Shown here: piece by piece, positions 20,096 to 29,741 of the stretch | How the letters are laid out: the number at the start of each line of letters is the position of its first letter | Position numbering within the stretch: position 1 is the first letter of the stretch | Assembly: GCF_002813245.1 (NCBI RefSeq) | Contig: NZ_PHUF01000003.1 | Span: forward strand, 124,001-188,000 | Origin: Novosphingobium kunmingense | Lineage (GTDB): Bacteria > Pseudomonadota > Alphaproteobacteria > Sphingomonadales > Sphingomonadaceae | Length of the DNA: 64,000 nucleotides | Reading direction: 5' to 3' | Program-made: the position numbers and the translations under genes | Notes under the pieces: generated by a model | Databases searched by the model: none | Seen by the model: the letters and a program-made list of their open reading frames with translations, nothing else | What the model was told of the DNA's origin: nothing

Positions 20096-20998
20096 GTTCT
20101 TGTCGGCCTTGCGCCGACCCATGCGCATCCCCGTTTCGAGCCGCGCCCGAAGCTGGGTGTAATAGGCTTCGAGAAAGGCACGCTCGTCGCCCGCGCCGGG
20201 ATTCCAGCCCAGCTTGCGGCAGATGGCGTCCTGCACCGCGGCCAGCGCCTCGGGCCGGTCCTCGCGCAGGACCCGTTCGAGCGTCTGCAATTCGAACTCG
20301 CCATAGATGGCAAGGTCGGCCTCGCTGAACCGGTACTGCGCGCCTGTTGCGGCGCTGGCGCCGAGGCGAGCGGTCAGGCTGGCCGACAGCAGGGCCTCGA
20401 GCCGGTGGCGCGGGGCTTCTACCACCCAGGTCCCGGCAATCAGGTCTCCGGCGCGCAGACGATCGCGGTTGAACAGCGGGAACAGCGCGAACAGCAGGAA
20501 CCAGGCACCCGCCGCCATGCCGGTAATGTCGGTGCCGTCGTCGCCGATGGTCCCGATCATCAACTGCAGCGGCAGGAAAATCTCGATGTCGCGCAGAAGA
20601 TTGCGCGCCAGCACCATTTCCGCGGTCAGCCGCCCGCCGCTCCGCGCGGCAATACGGATTCCGGTCAGACGCTTGCCCGGGGTCGCGCCTCGCGGCCCCA
20701 GTTCGAAGAACAGGAAATACGCATAGCGGGTCAGCCATACCGCGATCAGCCAGGCGATCGCCACCACCTCGCCCAGTTGCCGCCCCCCGCCGCCGCCCTT
20801 GCCGCCGAACAGCTGGATGCCGAGCATGAGCAGCGTGCCCGACACGACCAGGATGCCCAGCGTCATGATCACGAGGTCGATGACCAGCGCGCCGAAGCGG
20901 GTGGCGCGGCTGGCGATGATGATCGGCAGGGCCAAGCCTTCGGGCGTGACGAGGCGGCGGCTTCGGCCATTCGCCGCATGGGTCGCGATGCCGTTCAC
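20081..20998 (-). CDS. RDD family membrane protein
   Basis: A 305-residue protein with an N-terminal RDD domain: ASRATRFGALVIDLVIMTLGILV (first helix), LIAVWLTRYAYFLFFELGPRGATPGKRLTGIRI, and a third helix before FNRDRLRAGDLIAGTWVV. The C-terminal 100 residues are soluble. It is the last gene of a six-gene minus-strand operon (DUF4129, DUF4350, MoxR, DUF58, SpoIIM-like, RDD), and its ATG overlaps the preceding stop by 4 bp. RDD proteins accompany MoxR/DUF58 units in many bacteria; the molecular job is unknown. Confidence 0.9.
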   Translation of the reverse strand: MNGIATHAANGRSRRLVTPEGLALPIIIASRATRFGALVIDLVIMTLGILVVSGTLLMLGIQLFGGKGGGGGRQLGEVVAIAWLIAVWLTRYAYFLFFELGPRGATPGKRLTGIRIAARSGGRLTAEMVLARNLLRDIEIFLPLQLMIGTIGDDGTDITGMAAGAWFLLFALFPLFNRDRLRAGDLIAGTWVVEAPRHRLEALLSASLTARLGASAATGAQYRFSEADLAIYGEFELQTLERVLREDRPEALAAVQDAICRKLGWNPGAGDERAFLEAYYTQLRARLETGMRMGRRKADKNAGTA

Positions 20999-22053
20999 GG
21001 CCGGTGGTCCGGCAGGCGGTTGCGGCCGAAGGCAAAGAAGTAGGCAAGCCAGAAGGCCAGCATCGTCCCGCCAAGGGCGTAGCGCTGCCAGGTGACTTCG
21101 ATGGTCTGGCGGCCGACCCCTTCGAGCAGCCCGGCACAGATCAGCATCAGCACCACCCCCGCCATGACCACCGCGGCGCGCTGGCCCGCCTCAGCCGCGG
21201 CTTCCAGCAGCGATCGCTGCCCGGGGAAGGCCATCGACCGGCCGACGTGCAGCCCGGCCGCCCCCGCCAGCAGGATCGCGAACAGTTCGGTCGTGCCATG
21301 AATCGCCAGCCAGCCGCCGAAATCGGCCAAGAGGCCCTGCCCTGCAAACAGCCACAGCATGGCGCCGAGCGTCGCGGTGTTCTGGATCAGCAGCAGCAGC
21401 GGCGGCACCCCGAAGGCAAAGCCAAGCGCAAAGCACAGGATCGCGACGCTGGCATTGTTGCTGAACAGGTAGGCGGCAAAGACCGACAGGCCATCCTGCT
21501 GGGCCCCGTCGAACAGCGTCCGTTGCAGCACCTCGCGGCTCGCCCCGGGGACGCGCACGTCGAGGAAATTGCCCGGAACCAGGCTGAAGTACCAATCCTG
21601 GTCAGCCGCGACGAGCAGCCAGCCGACCACGGTGCCCGCCACCATCAGCGCCAGGGCCGCCAGCAATTCGGGCGCCAGGGCGCGGACCGCGCGGCTCCAT
21701 TCCCCGCCAAAGAACCGGGCGAGCCAGCCCCACAGCGTTACCCGCGGGCCGTAGACCTGGAACCAGGCGCGCTGCACGAGCGATTCCAGATAGGCGAGCG
21801 TCGCCGCGTCGAGCGATGTCTCGCGCGCCACCGACAGGCTCGAGGCGACGGTTCGGTACAGCGCGGGGAGCACCAGCACGTCGGCGTCGGACAGGCTGCG
21901 GGCACGCCCCTTTTCCAGCCGCGTGACGATCGCGTCGAGGCGCTTCCAGTCGGCCTCGCGATCCAGGCGGAAGCGGTCGGAGCGCAGCGCCGCGGCCTCG
22001 ACCGCGGCGTCCTGCACGGCGCCCTTGCCGCCGAACAGACCGAACAGCGCCAT
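20995..22053 (-). CDS. SpoIIM-like (stage II sporulation protein M family) membrane protein
   Basis: A 352-residue protein: a soluble N-terminal part of about 115 residues, then five to six helices including FSNNASVAILCFALGFAFGVPPLLLLIQNTATLGA and the HGTTELFAILLAGAAGLHVG block typical of SpoIIM/DUF95. The organism need not sporulate; this family is common in MoxR/DUF58 operons. Its ATG lies 13 bp after the DUF58 stop. A role in membrane remodelling or complex assembly is inference. Confidence 0.88.
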   Translation of the reverse strand: MALFGLFGGKGAVQDAAVEAAALRSDRFRLDREADWKRLDAIVTRLEKGRARSLSDADVLVLPALYRTVASSLSVARETSLDAATLAYLESLVQRAWFQVYGPRVTLWGWLARFFGGEWSRAVRALAPELLAALALMVAGTVVGWLLVAADQDWYFSLVPGNFLDVRVPGASREVLQRTLFDGAQQDGLSVFAAYLFSNNASVAILCFALGFAFGVPPLLLLIQNTATLGAMLWLFAGQGLLADFGGWLAIHGTTELFAILLAGAAGLHVGRSMAFPGQRSLLEAAAEAGQRAAVVMAGVVLMLICAGLLEGVGRQTIEVTWQRYALGGTMLAFWLAYFFAFGRNRLPDHRP

Positions 22054-22066
22054 CAGCCGCCCCTCC

Positions 22067-23434
22067 TCATCCGATCGCTCCCTTGCGCTTGATCGCCAGA
22101 TAGGCGTCGATCAGCCGCATCCCGATCTGGTCGTGCGGCGCCTCGATCACGTCGACACCCAACTGCCGCAGCCGTGACAGCACCAGCGCACGCTGGTTCA
22201 GCAGGGCATCGGCGGTGGTCGCTATGGCCAGTACCTGCAGGTCGTCCGGGGCACGGGTCGCGAGATCGTTCAGTTCGGTATCGGCCATGGTGACGAACAG
22301 CACCATGTGGCGGCGGGTCAGCCGTCCGATCGATTCGATCATCAGCTGCGCGCTGGTCGGATCGGTGAAATCGGAGAAGACCACGATCAGGCTGCGGCGC
22401 TGGAGGCGCCCGGCCAGCGTGGCCAGCGCCAGGGTGAAGTTGGGTTCCTGCGCGTGGTAGTCGAGCTGGGCCGCCGCGCTCTGCAGGCGGGGAAAGTCGC
22501 GCGCGTCGGCCACGAAGGGTGAGAAGACCTCGGGCCGGGCGGCGAAGCCGAACAGGGCGACGCGGTCCCCGCCCTTCAGCGCAACGTAGGCGGCGGCAAG
22601 CGCGGCGGAGACGGCGCGGTCGATCCGCGCGATTCCGGCGTCCTTGCTGCCCGCTGGCCCGCCCACCGGTTCACACATCGCCTGTCCGCAATCGAAGGCG
22701 AAGACGATCTGGTTGTTGCGTTCGGCCTCCATCTCCTTGGCATAGAGATGGGCGTGGCGGGCGCTGGCCTTCCAGTCGATGCGGCGGCGGTCCATGCCCG
22801 GCTGGTATTCGGCCAAGGCTTCGAACATCGTGCCTTCGCCGCGGATGCGCCGCGCGATGAGGCCGAACTGCGCGTCGCGAAGATGGGCCTGAAGCGTGGG
22901 CGAACGCGCCAGCGCCAGATTGGGCCGCACGCGGACGGATTGGCCCAGTTCGCGCGCCGCCTGCCGCGCGCCGAGGCCCAGCGGCCCGGCCCAGCGCAGC
23001 CAGACATGGCCGAGATGACCGGTTCCGCGGCGGCTGGGCACGAAATCGATGCTGCCTTGCCAATGGCGCTCGCTTGCTTCGGACAGTTCACATTCGGCCC
23101 GCCCGGCGGGAAGCAGGCGCGCATCGCTCGACACGGCGGCACGGACGCTGCTGCGTCGACCGGCGGCGAAACGCGCGTGGACGCGCAGGTGTTCGCCGTG
23201 CCCCACTTCGACCTCAGGGGGAGCGGCAAGGCCGAGTTCCGTCACGCGTCCGGCCAGCCCGGCGTCGGCCAGGATCAGCACCAGCACGGCCACGCCGATC
23301 AGCGGCGCGACGACCCAGGCCCCCGGCGCCAGCGCCGCGATCAGCACCGCGAGCGGCGCCGCCGCCACGATCAGCGCGGCGGCCCGGGCCGTCGGGACCA
23401 CGCGGGCGCGCAAGGGGGCGGCTGCGGACGACAA
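22067..23434 (-). CDS. DUF58 domain-containing protein (vWA-like)
   Basis: A protein of about 455 residues: two N-terminal hydrophobic helices (residues 10-55), a beta-rich middle, then a DUF58 block GMDRRRIDWKASARHAHLYAKEMEAE followed by the vWA-like core IVFAFDCGQAM. The metal motif DxSxS appears altered to DCGQA. DUF58 proteins pair with MoxR ATPases. The start is uncertain: TTG at 23434 lies 7 bp after the MoxR stop, and a GTG at 23401 is the alternative; the much longer open frame overlaps MoxR and is not credible. Confidence 0.85.
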   Translation of the reverse strand: MSSAAAPLRARVVPTARAAALIVAAAPLAVLIAALAPGAWVVAPLIGVAVLVLILADAGLAGRVTELGLAAPPEVEVGHGEHLRVHARFAAGRRSSVRAAVSSDARLLPAGRAECELSEASERHWQGSIDFVPSRRGTGHLGHVWLRWAGPLGLGARQAARELGQSVRVRPNLALARSPTLQAHLRDAQFGLIARRIRGEGTMFEALAEYQPGMDRRRIDWKASARHAHLYAKEMEAERNNQIVFAFDCGQAMCEPVGGPAGSKDAGIARIDRAVSAALAAAYVALKGGDRVALFGFAARPEVFSPFVADARDFPRLQSAAAQLDYHAQEPNFTLALATLAGRLQRRSLIVVFSDFTDPTSAQLMIESIGRLTRRHMVLFVTMADTELNDLATRAPDDLQVLAIATTADALLNQRALVLSRLRQLGVDVIEAPHDQIGMRLIDAYLAIKRKGAIG

Positions 23435-23441
23435 CGGACGG

Positions 23442-24413
23442 TCAGCGCGGCGCTTCGGTCGCGGCGACGAGGTCGGCGACAAGCGTCTCGATCTGCTTGC
23501 CTTCGATCTCGGCGGCAGGAGACAGCAACAGGCGGTGGCGCAGCACCGGGGCGGCCAGCGCCTTGACGTCGTCGGGCAGCACGAAATCGCGACCATCGAG
23601 CGCGGCGCGCGCCCGCGCGGCGTTGGCCAGCAGCACGGCGGCCCGTGGGCTGGCGCCCGATCCAAGGTCGGCGCTGTCGCGCGTGGCGCGGACCAGCCGG
23701 ACGACATAGTCGGTCACCGTATCGGACAGGGTCACGGTCTTCACGGCATGCGCCGCCGCCGCGATCGAGCCGGCGTCGGCCACGGCCGCAAGGCCAAGGT
23801 CGGCGGGGCGCTGCGGCCCGGCGCGCTGGCCGAACCGGGTGACAATGCGCGCTTCCTCCTCAGGGCTCGGATAGGGCACCAGAACCTTGAACAGAAACCG
23901 GTCAAGCTGCGCTTCGGGCAGGGGATAGACGCCCTGACTCTCGATCGGGTTCTGCGTCGCCACGACGAGGAAGTTGGCGGGTAGCGGATGGGCTGTGCCG
24001 TCCAGCGTGACTCGGCGTTCCTGCATGGCCTCGAGCAGTGCAGCCTGAGTCTTGGGCGGGGTGCGGTTGATTTCGTCGGCAAGCAGCAGCTCGCAGAAGA
24101 TCGGCCCGCGCGTCAGCGTGAACTGGCTGGTCTGGAAGTTGAACAGGTTCGATCCCAGGATGTCGCCGGGCATCAGGTCGGGGGTGAACTGGATGCGTCC
24201 GAAATCAAGGCCGAGGGCGGTCGCGAAGCATTGCGCCAGGAAGGTCTTGGCTGTTCCCGGCGGGCCTTCGAGCAGGACGTGGCCCTGCGCGAACAGGGCC
24301 ACGATCAGGGCGTCGATCACCTCGCCCTGGCCAACCACGGCCTTGCCAACTTCGGCGCGGATCGCCTCGGCAAGGGTTCCGACCTCATCGAGGGTCATGG
24401 CGGGTTCGCTCAT
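23442..24413 (-). CDS. MoxR-family AAA+ ATPase
   Basis: A 323-residue AAA+ ATPase. Walker A GPPGTAKT is at residues 50-57, Walker B is [24 protein letters not shown], and the sensor 1 stretch is [24 protein letters not shown]. MoxR proteins act as chaperone-like ATPases on vWA partners. Its ATG overlaps the DUF4350 stop by 4 bp, and the DUF58 protein follows directly, so it is the motor of this operon. Confidence 0.95.
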   Translation of the reverse strand: MSEPAMTLDEVGTLAEAIRAEVGKAVVGQGEVIDALIVALFAQGHVLLEGPPGTAKTFLAQCFATALGLDFGRIQFTPDLMPGDILGSNLFNFQTSQFTLTRGPIFCELLLADEINRTPPKTQAALLEAMQERRVTLDGTAHPLPANFLVVATQNPIESQGVYPLPEAQLDRFLFKVLVPYPSPEEEARIVTRFGQRAGPQRPADLGLAAVADAGSIAAAAHAVKTVTLSDTVTDYVVRLVRATRDSADLGSGASPRAAVLLANAARARAALDGRDFVLPDDVKALAAPVLRHRLLLSPAAEIEGKQIETLVADLVAATEAPR

Positions 24414-25720
24414 TTCGTCAGGGTCCTTTCAAGACGATGCAGGGTGCGCGCGGCGCGCAGCAGGTCGGTCGGGCGGCGGGCTCTGCGCAGCGCTGCAGCG
24501 GTAACGGAAAAGGCGGGGCCATCGACCTTGCGCGCCGCCAATGCGCGGTCGATCGCGGCTTCGGTCTCTGCACCGCCAAGCCGTGCCGGCAGAGCCAGCG
24601 CGCGGGACAGCCGCCCCTGCGCGGCATCGGCATAAGGGCCGCCGATGAGGTGCAAGCGGCGGGTGCGTCGGATCAGGCCCGCCGCGTTGGCGACAAGCGC
24701 GGTCTTGCCGAAAGCCAGCGCGCGCCCGGTCAGCAGCGCCGGGCCGAAGCGGTTGAAGGCGCGCCAGCCCAGCACCAGCGCGGCCAGCATCAGGCACAGC
24801 GTGGCGGCCAGGAACGGCGGCTCGAAGGCCAGGGTCAGCAGGTTGCGCGACCGGGCAAAGCCGTTGAAGGTCAAGTCGAAGGCCACCCGGCGCTCACCGC
24901 CTTCGAGCGCGGCGGCTACGATGCGTTCGCCGAGGAGCGCGTTCTCCGCCCGCGACAGGCCATAGTTGTCGATGAGATCGGGTTCGAAGACGAAGATCAC
25001 CGGGTAATCGCCGTGGGCCTCGTCCTCGTCCACCGGCGGCTCGTCGGCAAGCGCCAACGCCCTGAGGCCGGGATAGTCGCCGCCGTCGGCGACATAGGCG
25101 GCGAGCACGCGCGCGTCGCCCTGGGTGGCGACCAGCGGGATCAACCGGTCGCCCCGGCCCGAGGCGACGGCGCTGCCGTCGGGCAAGGTGCCGTCAAGCC
25201 CCGCGCCGCTCCAGCGCGGCCGCGCCTGGCGTGGTCTCTGCCGGTCGAGCGCCAGGTAGATGTCGTCGTAGAAGCCGGGCCAGTGGGGCTGGCCCGCGCC
25301 CAGGATCATCACCCAGCCAGTCTTGGCGTCGGGCCGGTTGACTGGCGGCGGCATGGCGTTCCATTTGGGCACGACGATCAGCGTCGGACCGAACGACCGG
25401 CGCCGCAACACCACGCGTTCGAGGTCCTTCGGATCAGCTCCGGCCGGCGGCGTCAGCACCAGGGCGCCGGGCTGGCGCAACGCGGCCGCCGACCTGACCG
25501 TGGTTACCGTGAAGCCGCGCTGCGCGAGATAGCCGGCAAAGGCGGCATAGCCGGTCAGGCCTTTGGATCCGGCGTGGGCACCGCCGTTGTTTGTCTTGCG
25601 CTCGCCCATGCCCGAACCGATCAGCCACAGCACAAGGAAGAACAGCACGATGCCGCCCGTGACCACTGCCAACGCGGCGCGCGGGGAAAACGGTGCGGCG
25701 GTGCGCGCGTCCTCGCTCAT
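24410..25720 (-). CDS. DUF4350 domain-containing protein
   Basis: A 436-residue protein: an N-terminal helix (residues 13-35), a soluble DUF4350 domain starting [24 protein letters not shown] and continuing to [25 protein letters not shown], a second helix near residue 300, and an arginine-rich cytoplasmic C-terminus. DUF4350 proteins typically sit beside MoxR/DUF58, and some resemble glutamine-amidotransferase folds. It overlaps both neighbours by 4 bp. Confidence 0.85.
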   Translation of the reverse strand: MSEDARTAAPFSPRAALAVVTGGIVLFFLVLWLIGSGMGERKTNNGGAHAGSKGLTGYAAFAGYLAQRGFTVTTVRSAAALRQPGALVLTPPAGADPKDLERVVLRRRSFGPTLIVVPKWNAMPPPVNRPDAKTGWVMILGAGQPHWPGFYDDIYLALDRQRPRQARPRWSGAGLDGTLPDGSAVASGRGDRLIPLVATQGDARVLAAYVADGGDYPGLRALALADEPPVDEDEAHGDYPVIFVFEPDLIDNYGLSRAENALLGERIVAAALEGGERRVAFDLTFNGFARSRNLLTLAFEPPFLAATLCLMLAALVLGWRAFNRFGPALLTGRALAFGKTALVANAAGLIRRTRRLHLIGGPYADAAQGRLSRALALPARLGGAETEAAIDRALAARKVDGPAFSVTAAALRRARRPTDLLRAARTLHRLERTLTK

Positions 25721-26418
25721 GCCGGGGCCTCACGCGGCAGGCTGGCAAGGGCAAAGTCGGCATAGGCGGCGCGCGCCGCCTGCCAGTCCGCCCGGTCCAG
25801 AGCCGTCAGGGCAAACAGGCTGCGCTCCACCCGTCCGGCGATCACGCCAAAGGCCTGCCTCGCTGCGGCGGGCAGCGCCGGCAAGGCGGCGATCTCGCGC
25901 GCGGTGGTGGCGGGATGGACCCAGTCAGGGCGCACACGCGCGATCTCGCTGACGCTGCGCCGCAGGAGGAGGTGCGTGGCTTCGTCGAACCGGCCTTCGG
26001 CGGCAAGGTTGTCGGCGTCCTCGAGCAGGGCCAGCGCCGTGGCGCGGTCGGGCGTCCAGGCGCTATCGGACGAAGGCGCCCGGATTGGCGAAAGGCGTTC
26101 GCGCAGGGGCTCGGTCAAGCGCCACATCACGTAGAGCGCGAACGCCGCCGCCAGTGCGAGCAGGCCCCACTTGAGCACCGGCCACGACGTGCCCAGCGCC
26201 CGCGCGATTGGCTCGAAAAGCTTCGCCAGCCAGAGGAGCCATTCCGGTTCGGCGGGTTCGGGCACCTTGACCGGCGGCAGCGGGGCGTACTGGATCGATA
26301 CGTCGGCGTGGACCGCCTGCCAGTCTTGCGCGGCCTGGCCAGCCGCCTCGGCACCGGGAATGGCAGGGGCGGTCACCAACACGGATTGCGTGATTGCACG
26401 GGCTGTTACGCCCCGCAA
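25717..26418 (-). CDS. DUF4129-like membrane protein
   Basis: A 233-residue protein with an N-terminal hydrophobic region, a transmembrane helix near residues 82-102 (WGLLALAAAFALYVMW), and a C-terminal helical part ALALLEDADNLAAEGRFDEATHLLLRRSVSEIARVR that matches the DUF4129 pattern. It is the first gene of the MoxR operon and overlaps DUF4350 by 4 bp. The function is unknown, probably as a membrane partner of the complex. Confidence 0.75.
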   Translation of the reverse strand: MRGVTARAITQSVLVTAPAIPGAEAAGQAAQDWQAVHADVSIQYAPLPPVKVPEPAEPEWLLWLAKLFEPIARALGTSWPVLKWGLLALAAAFALYVMWRLTEPLRERLSPIRAPSSDSAWTPDRATALALLEDADNLAAEGRFDEATHLLLRRSVSEIARVRPDWVHPATTAREIAALPALPAAARQAFGVIAGRVERSLFALTALDRADWQAARAAYADFALASLPREAPA

Positions 26419-26442
26419 GACCGGGATGGGTCCAGGGAGCGG

Positions 26443-27351
26443 TTAACCCCGCTCGCGCTCCTGCGGATAGGTGCCAAGGATGCGCAACTCCTTGCTGTGG
26501 AAAGCCAGTTCCTCGATCGCGCGGTCGACCGCCGGATCGCCAGGAGCGCCGACGATATCGGCGAAAAACCGCGTCGCGGCAAAGCTGGCGCCCTTCTGGT
26601 AGCTTTCCAGCTTGGTCATGTTGACCCCGTTCGTCGCAAAGCCGCCCATCGCCTTGTAGAGCGCGGCGGGGATGTTCTTCACCTCGAACACGAAGGTGGT
26701 CATCATCATCACCCCGGCCATGGCCGACCGGTCAAGCGGCTTGCGCGCCAGGACGACGAAGCGCGTCATGTTGTCGGCCGCGTCCTCGACATTGTCCTCG
26801 ATTACCTTGAGGCCGTAGAGATCGGCGGCGATGCGCGGCGCGATGGCGGCGGCTTCGGCATCGCCCATCTCGGCGACATAGGCGGCAGCGCCCGCGGTAT
26901 CGGCATAGGCCATCGGGACGATGCCCCGTTCGCGCAGGAACTTGCGTGACTGGCCCAGCGCCTGGGGGTGCGAATAGGCCGCCTTGAACGGTCCGTCGGT
27001 CCCGGAAGGATTGGGCAGCGCCATCAGCGCGTGGTGGATCGGCATGAAGTGCTCGCCGACGATGAACAGCCCGCTTTCCGGCAGCAGGAAATGGATGTCG
27101 GCGACGCGCCCGTGCTGCGAATTCTCGATCGGGATGATCGCGTGCCCGGCGCGTCCGTCGCGCACGGCGTCGAGCGCGTCCTCGAAGCTGAAGCAGGGCA
27201 GCGGCAGGCAGTCCGCATTCCATTCCAGCGCCGCGCGGTGCCCGTTGCAGCCGGGCGCGCCCTGAAAGCTGACTGCGCGTGCCGGATCCTGCGCGGCGGC
27301 AGAGGTCATCTCCTCGACACGGGCGAGTGCGGGGGCGGGGTAGGAATGCAT
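26443..27351 (-). CDS. pheA: Prephenate dehydratase
   Basis: A 302-residue monofunctional prephenate dehydratase, converting prephenate to phenylpyruvate in phenylalanine synthesis. The catalytic domain carries IIPIENSQHGRVADIHFLL and the essential NMTRFVVL block; the C-terminal ACT domain has the effector loop MTKLESYQKG in place of the classical ESRP, and should bind phenylalanine for feedback inhibition. The ATG at 27351 follows an AAGGGA ribosome site; the longer frame overlaps the acetyltransferase gene. Confidence 0.94.
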   Translation of the reverse strand: MHSYPAPALARVEEMTSAAAQDPARAVSFQGAPGCNGHRAALEWNADCLPLPCFSFEDALDAVRDGRAGHAIIPIENSQHGRVADIHFLLPESGLFIVGEHFMPIHHALMALPNPSGTDGPFKAAYSHPQALGQSRKFLRERGIVPMAYADTAGAAAYVAEMGDAEAAAIAPRIAADLYGLKVIEDNVEDAADNMTRFVVLARKPLDRSAMAGVMMMTTFVFEVKNIPAALYKAMGGFATNGVNMTKLESYQKGASFAATRFFADIVGAPGDPAVDRAIEELAFHSKELRILGTYPQERERG

Positions 27352-27377
27352 GACGTGTCCCTTCTCGGAAGGGCCGC

Positions 27378-27908
27378 CTATAGCGGCTTTTCCATGCGCA
27401 GCAACGGCACGCGCACCCCGTCGATGGGGGCGGACAGGACCTCTTCGACCGGGACATATCCGGCCGCGGTGTAGAGCGGCACGCCGGCCATGGTTCCCAT
27501 CAGCTCGACGCGGGAGAACCCGGCGTCGCGCGCCGCCCCTTCGCACAGATCGAGCACCAGCTTCCCGATTCCGCGCCGCACGAAGGCGGGATCGGTGTAC
27601 ATCGCCCGCACCTTGGCCGCGTCGGTTGCCGGGTCGAGCCGCACCGGCTCGCGCGCGACCACGCTATCGTCGCCGCCATAGAGCGTGGCGCGATAGGACC
27701 ACCCGCCGCAGCCGGCCAGCCGGCCGTCTTCCTCGACCAGGAAATAGGTGCGGTCCGCCACAAGCTGGGTGTCGAGCCCCATTACCTTGTGGCTGGCGCG
27801 GACCTGCTCGGGGGTCAGGAAACCGTCCTGCAGATGCTCGATCGCGCGGGTCATCAGCGTGTTGAGGGCCGGCAGATCGGCCTCGGTCGCGAGCCGGTGG
27901 GTCAGCAT
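27378..27908 (-). CDS. GNAT-family N-acetyltransferase
   Basis: A 176-residue acetyltransferase with MYTDPAFVRRGIGKLVLDLCEGAARDAGF for the acetyl-CoA site and MAGVPLYTAAGYVPVEE near the C-terminus. It begins 5 bp before the stop of the gamma-glutamyltransferase gene in transcription order and lies 26 bp upstream of pheA, so it may be in one transcript with both. The acceptor is unknown. Confidence 0.86.
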   Translation of the reverse strand: MLTHRLATEADLPALNTLMTRAIEHLQDGFLTPEQVRASHKVMGLDTQLVADRTYFLVEEDGRLAGCGGWSYRATLYGGDDSVVAREPVRLDPATDAAKVRAMYTDPAFVRRGIGKLVLDLCEGAARDAGFSRVELMGTMAGVPLYTAAGYVPVEEVLSAPIDGVRVPLLRMEKPL

Positions 27909-27912
27909 CCGA

Positions 27913-29634
27913 TCAGTACCCCAGCGCTCCGCCGGTCGGCAGGCGCGGATCGTTCGCGCCATAGAGCGCCGCGTTGTCGATCGGCTTTGCCCCCAGCCCG
28001 GGCGCGCCGACCAGGATGGCGGCGATCTGGTTCCAATAGGGCATTTCCTCCAGCCTGTGTCCCTTGGCGGCCAGCGCGGCGCGGGTGTCGGCGCTCAGCG
28101 CGTCCCTTTCGTGGTAGAGCACGTCGGGCATCCACTGGGCGTGGATGCGCGGCACGTTGACCGCGTCGGTCAGGCCCATCTTGTGGTCGATCACGTTGAC
28201 CATGACCTGCAGCACGCCGGTCGGGATATGGCTGCCGCCGGGCGTGCCGAGCACGAGGAACAGCTTGCCGTCCCTGGTCACGATGGTCGGCGTCATTGAC
28301 GAAAGGGGCCGCTTGCCCGGGGCAACGGCGTTGTTCGGCCCCTCGATCAAACCGTACATGTTGGGCTGGCCGGGCTTGGCCGCGAAATCGTCCATTTCGT
28401 CGTTGAGGAGGATGCCGGTTCCGGCCGCGGTAACCCGCGCGCCGAACCAGTCGTTCAGCGTATAGGTCAGCGACACGGCGTTGCCGGCCTTGTCGACCAC
28501 CGAGAAGTGCGTGGTCGACTGCCCTTCCTTGCCCGCGCCCGGCGCCATCAGGCTGGCGGAGGGCGTTGCCTTGTCCATGCTGATGCCGGCGCGCAGGGTC
28601 TGGGCATAGGCCTTGCTGGTGAAGCGGTTCGTGTCGACCGGTACGAAATCCGGATCGCCCAGGTTCAGGTTGCGATCGCGGTAGGCGCGGCGCAGCGCTT
28701 CGGTTGTGACGTGGACGGCGGACGAGGAATGCCACCCCATCGCGGCAATGTCATACCCTTCGAGCACGTTCAGCGTCTCGCACAGCACGACCCCGCCGGA
28801 ACTGGGCGGCGGCGCGGAAATGACGTGGTAGCCGCGGTAGTCGCATTCGATCGGCTTGCGTTCGACCGCCTTGTAGCGGGCGAAGTCCGCTGCGGTCATC
28901 ACCCCGCCGCCGGCGCGGTTCGCAGCGGCGATGCGCGACGCCAGCGGTCCAGTGTAGAAGGCGGCGTTGCCGCCCCTGGCGATGGCCGACAGGGTCCGGC
29001 CAAGATCGGCCTGGACCAGCCGCTCGCCCGCCTTCCACGGCTGGCCCTTGTTGAGGAAGATCGCCGCGCTTGGCGCATCCTTGGCGAAATCGACCGCCCC
29101 CTCGGCAAGGAACATGGCATCGCCCGCGTCGAGGACGAAACCCTTGCTGGCGAGCGCGATGGCCGGCGCCATCAATTCGGCGCGCCGGCGGGTGCCGAAC
29201 TTGGCCAGCGCCAGTTCGAGGCCCGCCACCGTGCCCGGAACGCCGACCGACAGATGGCCGCGCGTGCTCTTTTCCGGGATCAGGTTGCCCCTGGCATCCT
29301 GGAACATGGTCGGGGTTGCGGCGGCGGGAGCGGTCTCGCGGAAGTCGATGAAGGTGGTGCGCCCGTCGGCCATGCGCACCGTCATGAAGCCGCCGCCGCC
29401 GATGTTTCCCGCCTCGGGGAAGGTGACGGCCAGCGCATAGGCGACCGCGATCGCCGCATCGACGGCGTTGCCGCCGCGCTTCAGCACGTCGAGCCCCGCC
29501 GCGTTCGCGTGGCGGTGCGCCGAAACGATCATTCCGTTCTTCGCGATTTCAGGCTGGGGCGCGGCGGCCGACAGCGGACCGGTGACGAGCGCCAGCGATA
29601 AGAGCGCGCTCAGTCCGTTGCGCAGTGCCTTCAT
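27913..29634 (-). CDS. ggt: Gamma-glutamyltransferase
   Basis: A 573-residue exported Ntn-hydrolase with a signal peptide (residues 1-24, ending SAAA). The autocatalytic nucleophile is Thr374 in GQSTTHFSVVD; cleavage before it yields large and small subunits. Other hallmarks are GGNAVDAAIAVAYALAVTFPEAGNIGGGGFM and LGTPGGSHIPTGVLQVMVN. It hydrolyses or transfers the gamma-glutamyl group of glutathione and related peptides in the periplasm. It lies downstream of two TonB receptors on the same strand, but a strong hairpin at 29683 separates them. Confidence 0.95.
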   Translation of the reverse strand: MKALRNGLSALLSLALVTGPLSAAAPQPEIAKNGMIVSAHRHANAAGLDVLKRGGNAVDAAIAVAYALAVTFPEAGNIGGGGFMTVRMADGRTTFIDFRETAPAAATPTMFQDARGNLIPEKSTRGHLSVGVPGTVAGLELALAKFGTRRRAELMAPAIALASKGFVLDAGDAMFLAEGAVDFAKDAPSAAIFLNKGQPWKAGERLVQADLGRTLSAIARGGNAAFYTGPLASRIAAANRAGGGVMTAADFARYKAVERKPIECDYRGYHVISAPPPSSGGVVLCETLNVLEGYDIAAMGWHSSSAVHVTTEALRRAYRDRNLNLGDPDFVPVDTNRFTSKAYAQTLRAGISMDKATPSASLMAPGAGKEGQSTTHFSVVDKAGNAVSLTYTLNDWFGARVTAAGTGILLNDEMDDFAAKPGQPNMYGLIEGPNNAVAPGKRPLSSMTPTIVTRDGKLFLVLGTPGGSHIPTGVLQVMVNVIDHKMGLTDAVNVPRIHAQWMPDVLYHERDALSADTRAALAAKGHRLEEMPYWNQIAAILVGAPGLGAKPIDNAALYGANDPRLPTGGALGY

Positions 29635-29682
29635 TGCCTTGGTCCCCCCGTTCAGGTCTGCCGCGGTGCCTGCCATAAAAGG

Positions 29683-29716
29683 AAGGGGCGGGGAAGCCGA
29701 AGCTTCCCCGCCCCTT
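29683..29716 (-). terminator. Rho-independent terminator of the first TonB receptor gene
   Basis: A perfect 15-bp stem (AAGGGGCGGGGAAGC / GCTTCCCCGCCCCTT) with a 4-nt loop, 26 bp past the receptor stop on the minus strand. The minus-strand read ends in CCTTTTAT, a short T-run. Confidence 0.8.
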
Positions 29717-29741
29717 GCCCGGCCTCGGCAGGCCGAAAGGC

